This document shows, piece after piece, positions 6,915 through 11,995 of a DNA stretch of 11,995 bases. The translations under genes and the position numbers were made by a program. Source of the DNA: Sphingomonadales bacterium (lineage in GTDB: Bacteria; Pseudomonadota; Alphaproteobacteria; Sphingomonadales; Sphingomonadaceae); NCBI GenBank assembly GCA_017302775.1, contig JAFLDC010000038.1:1-11995 (forward strand), in the 5' to 3' direction. Each line of letters opens with the position of its first letter. Position 1 is the first letter of the stretch. Under the pieces are notes generated by a model that was not told the origin of the DNA, did no database searches, and saw only the letters and a list, made by a program, of their open reading frames with translations.

Positions 6915-8243
6915 ATGGATCGCCGGCTAACACTCTATATCCTGATCGGCATGGTGCTGGGCGTCGCCTTTGGCCAGGTACTGTACACCCAGGTCGAAGC
7001 CGGCGTGGTCAAGGATCAGTTCGTCCCCTGGCTGAAGCTGCTTTCGGACATTTTCCTGAACCTGATCAAGATGCTGGTCGCGCCGCTGGTGCTGTCGACC
7101 ATCGTCGTCGGGATCGCACACATGGGCGATAGCGCCGCGCTGGGCCGGATCGGCTTCCGCGCGATCGCCTGGTTCATCCTCGCCAGCCTGATCTCGATCG
7201 GGCTTGGTCTGATCATGGTCAATCTGTTCCAGCCCGGCGTGGGTGCGCCGATTCCGGATGCCGCTGCCGCAGCTTCCGCCGTAGGCGAAGTCAAGGAACT
7301 GAAGGCGACCGAGTTCATCCTCTCGATCTTCCCCAAGAATGCCATCGAGGCGCTGGCCACCAACAACATCTTGCAGATTCTGGTGTTCTCGCTGTTCGCC
7401 GGGGTGGCCTTGTCCGCCATTGGTGAAAAGGGTGCTGCGCTGGTGCGCGGGGCCGATGCCCTGGCGGAAATGATGCTGCAGGTAACCGGCTATGTGATGC
7501 GCTACGCCCCGATCGCAGTATTCGCAGCGATTGCCAAAGTGGTCTCGGTCAGCGGGCTGGCCATTCTGGGCACCTATGTCGAGCTTCTGGTCGAGTTCTA
7601 TCTCAGTCTGGTATTGCTCTGGGCGATCCTGCTGACGATCGGCGCGGTGTTCCTGCGCGAACGGATCTGGACCCTGATCAAATATATCCGCCAGCCGCTG
7701 ATGATCGCATTCTCGACCGCCTCCAGCGAAGCCGCGCTGCCCAAGATGTTCGAACAGCTTGACCGGTTCGGGGTGCCGCGCCGGATTTCCGGGTTCATCC
7801 TGCCGCTGGGCTACAGCTTCAACCTGGACGGTTCGATGATGTACATGAGCTTTGCGACGATCTTCATCGCGCAGGCCTATGGCATTGACCTGTCGATCAC
7901 CACGCAGATCATGATCCTGCTGACGCTGATGATCAGTTCCAAGGGCATCGCCGCGGTTCCCCGTGCCTCGCTGGTCGTGATCACCGGCACGCTGGCGATG
8001 TTCGGCCTGCCGGTGGAGGGCGTGGCGATCATCCTGGCGATCGATCAGTTCCTCGACATGGGCCGCACCGCCACTAACGTGGTCGGCAACGCGGTCGCCA
8101 CCTCGGTCATCACCAAGTGGGAAGGCATGCTTGAGGTTGAGGAGCCCGAGTTCGTCGAGCACCCCCACGCCCCGGCCCACGGTGCGGCAGACGGCCGGGC
8201 CGGGCTGGAGCTTGATCCGTCGAACTTCGAAGACAGGAAATAA
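6915..8243 (+). CDS. Dicarboxylate/amino-acid:cation symporter (DAACS family)
   Basis: Inner-membrane secondary transporter of 442 residues, a normal length for the GltP/DctA family, with many hydrophobic segments. It imports C4-dicarboxylates or acidic amino acids with Na+ or H+. Signature elements are visible: the serine-rich tip of hairpin 1 (FSTASSEAALP, 266-276), the unwound TM7 motif GYSFNLDGS (299-307), hairpin 2 (SSKGIAAVP, 341-349), and TM8 IDQFLDMGRTATNVVGN (376-392). In TM8, Asp381, Arg384 and Asn388 match substrate- and cation-binding positions. The SSE-xx-LP and NLDG elements resemble DctA, while hairpin 2 and DMGRT resemble glutamate carriers, so the substrate is uncertain. The tail after 405 is hydrophilic and acidic. 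The start is supported by AGGGGA with 8 bases of spacing. It follows dapE on the same strand and may be co-transcribed. Confidence 0.94.
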   Translation: MDRRLTLYILIGMVLGVAFGQVLYTQVEAGVVKDQFVPWLKLLSDIFLNLIKMLVAPLVLSTIVVGIAHMGDSAALGRIGFRAIAWFILASLISIGLGLIMVNLFQPGVGAPIPDAAAAASAVGEVKELKATEFILSIFPKNAIEALATNNILQILVFSLFAGVALSAIGEKGAALVRGADALAEMMLQVTGYVMRYAPIAVFAAIAKVVSVSGLAILGTYVELLVEFYLSLVLLWAILLTIGAVFLRERIWTLIKYIRQPLMIAFSTASSEAALPKMFEQLDRFGVPRRISGFILPLGYSFNLDGSMMYMSFATIFIAQAYGIDLSITTQIMILLTLMISSKGIAAVPRASLVVITGTLAMFGLPVEGVAIILAIDQFLDMGRTATNVVGNAVATSVITKWEGMLEVEEPEFVEHPHAPAHGAADGRAGLELDPSNFEDRK

Positions 8244-8264
8244 GCGGACCGGGTGCGGCGGAGC

Positions 8265-8915
8265 CTACTTCCCTTTCGGCTTGGCGCGCACCTTCGGCTT
8301 GAAGGCGCACAGGTCCGCCACCGGGCAGCGCCAGCATTCGGGCGTGCGGGCCTTGCAGATATAGCGGCCGTGCAGGATCAGCCAGTGGTGCGCCCCGACG
8401 CGGAAGGGCGCGGGCACTCTCTTTTCAAGATGCTTCTCAACGGCAAGCGGGGTTTTGCCCCTGGCCAGACCGGTCCGGTTGCCGACCCGGAAGATGTGCG
8501 TATCGACCGCAAAGGTTTCCGCGCCGAAAGCGCAGTTCATCACAACATTGGCAGTCTTGCGGCCAACCCCGGGCAGGCTGGTCAACACGTCGCGGTCCGC
8601 CGGCACCTCCCCGCCGAAATCCCGTTCCAGTATCTGCGACAGACCGATCACGTTCTTCGCCTTGGCGTTGAACAGGCCGATCGTCTTGATGTGCTGCTTG
8701 AGGCCTTCCTCCCCCAGTTCGAGCATCTCGGCCGGCGTCTTCACAGCGGCGAACAGGGCCCGCGTCGCCTTGTTCACGCCGACGTCGGTTGACTGGGCCG
8801 ACAGCACCACCGCCACCAGCAATTGATAGGTATTGCCGAACGCCAATTCAGTTTCCGGCGCCGGGTTGCCCTCTGCCAGACGCCGGAAGAATTCGAAAAT
8901 GTCGGCCTTGGTCAC
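8265..8915 (-). CDS. nth: Endonuclease III (DNA glycosylase/AP lyase)
   Basis: Base-excision repair enzyme that removes oxidised pyrimidines and cleaves at abasic sites. The 216 residues align closely in order with E. coli Nth (211). The helix-hairpin-helix LPGVGRKTANVV (114-125) carries catalytic Lys120. Asp138 in VDTHIFRV is the second catalytic residue. The 4Fe-4S cluster cysteines are Cys187, Cys194, Cys197 and Cys203, in the exact C-X6-C-X2-C-X5-C spacing. The start is the GTG at 8915, whose bases overlap the stop of the protease gene as GTGA; MTKADIFEFF then matches the normal N terminus. An ATG at 8954 would add 13 unsupported residues inside the upstream gene. It is the last gene of the minus-strand unit and ends 21 bases from the convergent symporter gene. 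I see no clear terminator in that gap. Confidence 0.97.
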   Translation of the reverse strand: MTKADIFEFFRRLAEGNPAPETELAFGNTYQLLVAVVLSAQSTDVGVNKATRALFAAVKTPAEMLELGEEGLKQHIKTIGLFNAKAKNVIGLSQILERDFGGEVPADRDVLTSLPGVGRKTANVVMNCAFGAETFAVDTHIFRVGNRTGLARGKTPLAVEKHLEKRVPAPFRVGAHHWLILHGRYICKARTPECWRCPVADLCAFKPKVRAKPKGK

Positions 8916-10093
8916 CGCTCGACGGGCGCCGGACGCGGGTGAGCCGCCTTCCATTCCATCGCCCGCAACACCCGTTTTTCAACGGAGGGGTGCGTATAGA
9001 ACAGCACTTCCTGTAGCGGCGTCGGGCGCGGATAGCGATACTCCGCGGTCTTGACCAAGGCGCTGGCCAGGGCATCGGGCTCGTTCACTGTTCGCAGCGA
9101 ATAGGCATCGGCTTCCCTCTCGCCAATCCGGGTCAGGCTGCTTTGCAGCGGTGTGGCAAGCAGGCTGAGAACCGACCAAAGCACCATGAACACCGGCAAC
9201 CCGCGCGGTTCGGGCAAAGTTGCAGTGCTGCCCAGCAGCCGCGCGGTGGGGGCGAACAAGCGGTTGGTCAGCCAGAAGGTCAGCATCGCCAACAATGGCA
9301 TGAACAGCACCGTCCGCCAGATATGCCCCAGCTTGTAGTGTCCCGCCTCGTGCGCTGTGACCGCGCGCACTTCGTCGATCGAAGCGTTCTTCAAGGCCAC
9401 GTCCGAGATGGCGATCCGCGCGCTCGGGCCGATGCCCGTAACGTTGGCCGTGAAACGGTCCGACTGCCGCGAACCGTCGAAGAGGAAAATCCGGTTGTGC
9501 GGAATACCAACATCATCGGCGATCTGCTCCAGCGCCACCCGCACCGGCCCGGGGGGAACCGGCTCATACTTGTTGAACAGCGGTTGGATTACACTGGGCA
9601 AAGCGAGGAGAAAGAGCACGATGGCGATCGCGGTGAAACCGCTCGCCCAGGCCCACCAGCGTGCGCCTGTCCGGCGGATCAGCGTATAAATCCCCAGCAG
9701 GAACAAACCGCCAAGCACTGCATTGATCGCCAGATCGAGTGTCCACTGCCCGAGATAATCGCTCAGCGGTTGTGAAGACAGCCCGAAGGCGCGTTCGCGA
9801 TGCCACCCGGTCAGCAAGTGCCAGGGCAGCTGGATCACATCGACCACAATAGAGAAAGCCCCGCCGGTCAGGAACGTCGCCAGTGCCCAACGGCGCCCGG
9901 CGAACCATCCGGCGATCCGGTCCATCAATCCGGTGCGGACAAGCACCAGCGCGGTCATGATCGAGACCAGTACCCCAGCAAACAGCAGCCAGTGATTGCC
10001 GATGGTATAGGCCTGCGCCATGGCCAGGGCTTCCGTGCCGAGGCTGTCGACGTAGCGCGCAGCTTCAGCGGCTGGTGTGAGCGAAGCGGTCAT
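8912..10093 (-). CDS. M48-family membrane metallopeptidase, Ste24/CAAX-protease type
   Basis: A 393-residue integral-membrane zinc protease. Hydrophobic segments lie near residues 36-53, 69-90, 118-139, 147-166, 261-278 and 299-315. The zinc motif HEAGH is at 248-252 (VTAHEAGHYKLGH). The third ligand is probably Glu327 in EREADAYSL, and THPSVEKRV (367-375) is the usual C-terminal M48 element. The long multi-span N-terminal region, with YEPVPPGPVRVALEQIADDVG just before the catalytic domain, matches Ste24-type CAAX proteases rather than the shorter HtpX. Bacteria are not known to prenylate proteins this way, so the natural job is probably membrane-protein quality control; that is inference. 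Start ATG 10093 is the one the frame allows, but its GGAG (10105-10108) is 11 bases away, longer than usual. It lies between dapB and nth and overlaps nth by four bases. Confidence 0.93.
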   Translation of the reverse strand: MTASLTPAAEAARYVDSLGTEALAMAQAYTIGNHWLLFAGVLVSIMTALVLVRTGLMDRIAGWFAGRRWALATFLTGGAFSIVVDVIQLPWHLLTGWHRERAFGLSSQPLSDYLGQWTLDLAINAVLGGLFLLGIYTLIRRTGARWWAWASGFTAIAIVLFLLALPSVIQPLFNKYEPVPPGPVRVALEQIADDVGIPHNRIFLFDGSRQSDRFTANVTGIGPSARIAISDVALKNASIDEVRAVTAHEAGHYKLGHIWRTVLFMPLLAMLTFWLTNRLFAPTARLLGSTATLPEPRGLPVFMVLWSVLSLLATPLQSSLTRIGEREADAYSLRTVNEPDALASALVKTAEYRYPRPTPLQEVLFYTHPSVEKRVLRAMEWKAAHPRPAPVER

Positions 10094-10100
10094 CGGGCAT
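10065..10100 (-). other. Possible 11-codon upstream ORF overlapping the protease start
   Basis: An ATG at 10100 has GGAG four bases upstream and opens a frame of 11 codons (MPDDRFAHTSR) before a TGA at 10067-10065. It overlaps the first codons of the M48 protease gene in another frame. The GGAG is as well or better placed for this ATG than for the protease ATG at 10093. It may be chance, or it may reduce protease translation. Confidence 0.2.
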
Positions 10101-10113
10101 GGTTCTCCATTGC

Positions 10114-10153
10114 TGTATTGCTCAACTAATACACAACGGGCCGATCAAGGCAA
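10114..10153 (-). promoter_or_regulatory. Putative promoter with an overlapping dyad, upstream of the protease-nth pair
   Basis: Read on the minus strand, TTGCCT (10153-10148) and TATTAG (10131-10126) are separated by 16 bases and resemble -35 and -10 elements. An inverted repeat, TGTATT (10114-10119) and AATACA (10128-10133) with an eight-base spacer, covers the -10 and the expected transcription start. The gap between dapB and the protease gene is only 62 bases and is locally AT-rich here. This suggests that protease and nth can be expressed separately from dapB, possibly under a repressor that binds the dyad. The repeat is certain; promoter activity is inferred. Confidence 0.4.
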
Positions 10154-10155
10154 CC

Positions 10156-10884
10156 TCAAAGATCGAGAACCTGCGGCATCGTATAGCGTCCAGCCCGCTG
10201 GCCGATCAGCCATTGCGCGGCGCGGATTGCGCCACGCGCGAAGATGCGGCGGTTTTCGGCCAGGTGCGACAGCGCAATCCGCTCATCATCGGCCAGGAAA
10301 TGAACCGTATGGTCGCCGGCCACGCTGCCGCCCCGCAGGCTGGCAAAGCCGATCTCGCCAGGTGGACGCGCGCCGGTGATGCCATCGCGGCCTCTGGCGG
10401 CATGACGGGCCAGATCGATGGCGCGCCCTTCCGCCGCCGCCTGGCCCAGCAGCAGAGCCGTGCCCGACGGCGCATCCACCTTCATCCGGTGATGGGTTTC
10501 CACCACTTCGATATCCCAGTCCTCACCCAATCGACTTGCCGCCTCGCGCACCAGGTGCGCCAGCAAGGTAATACCCAACGAGGTATTGCCGGTCTGCAGC
10601 ACCGCAACCTGCTCCGCCGCGGCGTCACACAGCCAATGATGGCGCTCTTCCAGCCCGGTGGTGCCGACAACGATCGGAATGCCTGCCGCCACGGCCGCAT
10701 CCAGGCTGGCTTCCAGCGCGTGCGGCGAAGAAAAATCGACCAGCACATCGCTCCTCGCAGCCAGCGCCGCCACATCACCGTCCTTGTCCACCCCGCCGGC
10801 ATGAGCCGCACCGGCTGCTGCGATCGCCTCCGTCAGAGCCTGGCCCATGCGTCCCGCGCTGCCGATGATCCCGATCCGTGTCAC
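10156..10884 (-). CDS. dapB: 4-hydroxy-tetrahydrodipicolinate reductase DapB
   Basis: NAD(P)H-dependent reductase of the diaminopimelate/lysine pathway, acting right after DapA in the cytoplasm. The N-terminal Rossmann fold has RIGIIGSAGRMGQ (3-15), VDFSSP (49-54) and VVGTTG (72-77). The substrate domain has the signature ETHHRMKVDAPSGTALLLG (129-147) with catalytic His131 and Lys135, followed by GGSVAGDHTVHF (185-196). At 242 residues it lacks about 30 residues present in the E. coli enzyme (273), between the first strand-helix unit and VDFSSP. This short form is usual in sphingomonads. The start is the GTG at 10884, with GGAG nine bases upstream; a TTG at 10899 is less likely. It is probably the first gene of a dapB-protease-nth unit and is divergent from cobB. 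Confidence 0.97.
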   Translation of the reverse strand: MTRIGIIGSAGRMGQALTEAIAAAGAAHAGGVDKDGDVAALAARSDVLVDFSSPHALEASLDAAVAAGIPIVVGTTGLEERHHWLCDAAAEQVAVLQTGNTSLGITLLAHLVREAASRLGEDWDIEVVETHHRMKVDAPSGTALLLGQAAAEGRAIDLARHAARGRDGITGARPPGEIGFASLRGGSVAGDHTVHFLADDERIALSHLAENRRIFARGAIRAAQWLIGQRAGRYTMPQVLDL

Positions 10885-10951
10885 AATGCCGTACTCCAAA
10901 TCCGTCCCAGCCGCGCTTGTGCAAGCCCCGCCCTTGCTTCCGGCACGGCTT

Positions 10952-10984
10952 GAAGGAAAAGCAGTCCTTCGACAAGGTCGCGAC
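10952..10984 (+). repeat. Short dyads in the dapB-cobB spacer; probable decayed copy of a sphingomonad dispersed repeat
   Basis: GAAGGA (10952-10957) and TCCTTC (10965-10970) form a hairpin with a seven-base loop. AGTCCTTCGACAAG (10963-10976), followed by GTCGCGAC (10977-10984), resembles the first half of a small palindromic repeat, CCTTCGACAAGCTCAGG, that I recall as very frequent between genes in sphingomonads and some other GC-rich proteobacteria. The second half is degenerate here and no other copy is in the window. The match to the repeat is from memory. Confidence 0.35.
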
Positions 10985-11001
10985 AGAGGGGAAATTGTAA
11001 A

Positions 11002-11718
11002 GTGAGCGGCATCCGCAACATCGTTATCCTGACCGGCGCAGGGGTTTCAGCCGAAAGCGGGATCGATACCTTTCGCAGCGGCGCCAATGGCGGGCCAAGC
11101 CTGTGGGAACAGCACCGGGTGGAAGATGTCGCCACGCCTGAAGCGTTCGCGCGCGATCCCGATCTGGTCCACCGCTTCTATGACATGCGCCGCGCCGCGA
11201 TCCAGACGAAGGTGCCCAATGCTGCGCACTTCGCCATCGCCCGGCTGGAACAGCACTGGCCAGGCCGGGTTCTCCTGATCACCCAGAACGTCGATGATCT
11301 GCACGAGCGCGCCGGAACGCGCCGCGTGCTGCACATGCATGGCGAGCATCTCAATGCCTGGTGCACATCGTGCGATGTGCGCAGTCGCTGGATCGGCCCG
11401 CTGATCGACCGGCCGCCGTGCCCGGTGTGCTCCGCCCGCAGCCTGCGCCCCGATGTGGTGTGGTTCGGCGAGATGCCTTACCGCATGGGCGAGATTCATG
11501 CCGCGCTCCGCGATGCTGACCTGTTCGTCAGCATTGGCACCTCGGGCGCGGTCTATCCAGCGGCAGGCTTTGTCCGCAACGCGCGGGATCTTGGCGCGCG
11601 AACGCTGGAACTCAATCTTGAGCGCAGCCAGGGATCGCACCTGTTTCACGAATCGCGCCTCGGTCCGGCAAGCGAGGTGGTGCCGGCCTGGGTTGAGGAG
11701 GCTCTAACCGCCGGATGA
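11002..11718 (+). CDS. cobB: NAD-dependent protein deacylase, CobB-type sirtuin
   Basis: A 238-residue sirtuin that removes acyl groups from protein lysines, using NAD+. The NAD-binding motif GAGVSAESGIDTFR is at 12-25, TQNVDDLHERAG at 94-105, the catalytic His113 in HMHGE, GTSGAVYP at 179-186 and NLE at 205-207. The zinc-ribbon cysteines are Cys121, Cys124, Cys140 and Cys143. Tyr60 and Arg63 (FYDMR) match the Tyr-x-x-Arg pair that marks class III sirtuins and lets SIRT5 and E. coli CobB accept succinyl- and malonyl-lysine. The start is a GTG at 11002, with GAGGGGA nine bases upstream; the protein then begins as expected for the short bacterial form. It is divergent from dapB across 117 bases. 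Its end overlaps the convergent moeB-like gene by 15 bases. Confidence 0.96.
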   Translation: MSGIRNIVILTGAGVSAESGIDTFRSGANGGPSLWEQHRVEDVATPEAFARDPDLVHRFYDMRRAAIQTKVPNAAHFAIARLEQHWPGRVLLITQNVDDLHERAGTRRVLHMHGEHLNAWCTSCDVRSRWIGPLIDRPPCPVCSARSLRPDVVWFGEMPYRMGEIHAALRDADLFVSIGTSGAVYPAAGFVRNARDLGARTLELNLERSQGSHLFHESRLGPASEVVPAWVEEALTAG

Positions 11719-11995
11719 GCATCCGCGGCACTGCGGGTCCTTGGCGATCCGCATCGTCCGCAGGCTCGGCACCAGTCCTTCAAACAGGTGCAGTTTGCCC
11801 CACTGGGGATCGCCGAGCGCGGTCTTGCCATCAAGGATGACGCGGATCGCTTGCATCGCGGCGAAAGCCCCGATCATGCCGGCCATCGCCCCCAGCACGC
11901 CATCGGCGGCACAGGTATCGCAATCCTCCGCATCGAAGGCATCGCCGACAAAACAGCGATAGCAACCCTGCCCCGCCAGGTGTCCGGCAAAGTTC
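11704..11995 (-). CDS. moeB: MoeB/ThiF-family adenylyltransferase (5' end outside the window)
   Basis: The frame is open to the window edge; 96 C-terminal residues are seen. Two CxxC pairs, CYRC (seen residues 11-14) and CRGC (89-92), are the structural zinc site of E1-like MoeB/ThiF proteins. Between them lie CDTCAADGVLGAMAGMIGAFAAMQAI, where MoeB proteins have C-x-EAGV(L/M)-x-IGS-x-QA-x-EAI, and LHLFEGLVPSLRTMRIAKDP, equivalent to the final strands. These enzymes adenylate the C-terminal glycine of MoaD or ThiS for sulfur transfer to molybdopterin or thiazole. The ATP-binding half is outside, so moeB, thiF or a fused form cannot be separated; moeB is the best guess. The last 15 bases overlap the end of cobB on the other strand. 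Confidence 0.85.
   Translation of the reverse strand, partial: NFAGHLAGQGCYRCFVGDAFDAEDCDTCAADGVLGAMAGMIGAFAAMQAIRVILDGKTALGDPQWGKLHLFEGLVPSLRTMRIAKDPQCRGCSSGG

Noticed and set aside
6927..8180. A 417-codon open frame on the minus strand, antisense to the symporter gene
   Set aside because: It lies wholly within the symporter gene. Its translation is rich in Asp, His, Gln and Arg, typical of an antisense shadow in GC-rich DNA, and it has no recognisable domain.
8916..8954. Longer endonuclease III starting at an ATG inside the protease gene
   Set aside because: The GTG at 8915 gives the normal N terminus by comparison with E. coli Nth and a GTGA overlap; the extension has no family counterpart.
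9143..9775. A 210-codon plus-strand frame across the M48 protease gene
   Set aside because: Antisense shadow of a gene with an intact HEAGH motif and membrane segments; no protein-like features.
10099..10953. A 284-codon plus-strand frame across dapB
   Set aside because: Antisense to a clearly identified dapB with all motifs; low-complexity Arg/Gln/His composition and no domain.
1..11995. Search by eye for CRISPR arrays, insertion sequences, prophage genes, tRNA or rRNA genes and toxin-antitoxin pairs
   Set aside because: No regularly spaced repeats, transposase or integrase motifs, tRNA-like cloverleaf or small toxin-type gene pairs were found. The window reads as ordinary, densely coded chromosome.

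Overview
This GC-rich window looks like core chromosome of an alphaproteobacterium, most likely a sphingomonad (Sphingomonadales, perhaps Erythrobacteraceae). That placement is inferred from the yidC-yihA pair, the short form of DapB, the style of the DapE, cupin and VOC proteins, and what looks like a decayed copy of a small repeat common in sphingomonads. It is not proven. I see no insertion sequence, prophage, CRISPR array, tRNA or rRNA. Coding density is very high, and the longest non-coding gap is about 120 bases.

Layout. Positions 1-2005 (+) hold the 3' three quarters of yidC, the membrane protein insertase, and the overlapping ribosome-biogenesis GTPase gene yihA/engB. A large uncharacterised membrane-anchored protein (2008-3876, -) runs head-on into yihA, with two bases between the stops. 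Upstream of it on the same strand is a VOC/glyoxalase-fold gene (3990-4409, -), divergent from a glutathione S-transferase (4458-5129, +) across 48 bases that contain a perfect 15-base palindrome. A cupin gene (5191-5655, -) converges on the GST and diverges from dapE (5706-6848, +). dapE is followed by a dicarboxylate/amino-acid:cation symporter (6915-8243, +) whose leader can form a strong hairpin over its ribosome binding site.

The second half carries a minus-strand gene set in the order dapB (10884-10156), a Ste24/CAAX-type M48 membrane protease (10093-8912) and nth, endonuclease III (8915-8265). The last two overlap by four bases (GTGA). Divergent from dapB is a cobB-type sirtuin (11002-11718, +). 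Its 3' end overlaps by 15 bases the 3' end of a moeB/thiF-family gene that leaves the window (11704-11995, -).

How the genes fit together. dapE and dapB both serve the diaminopimelate/lysine pathway, which supplies peptidoglycan, but they are separate units on opposite strands. yidC and yihA serve membrane protein insertion and ribosome assembly. nth repairs oxidised pyrimidines. The VOC, GST and cupin genes are small accessory metabolic or detoxification functions of unknown substrate. I found no clearly new multi-gene system. The points most worth a second look are the hairpin masking the transporter's ribosome binding site, the palindrome against the GST start codon, the dyad-overlapped promoter inside the dapB-ste24-nth unit, and the unrecognised 622-residue protein.
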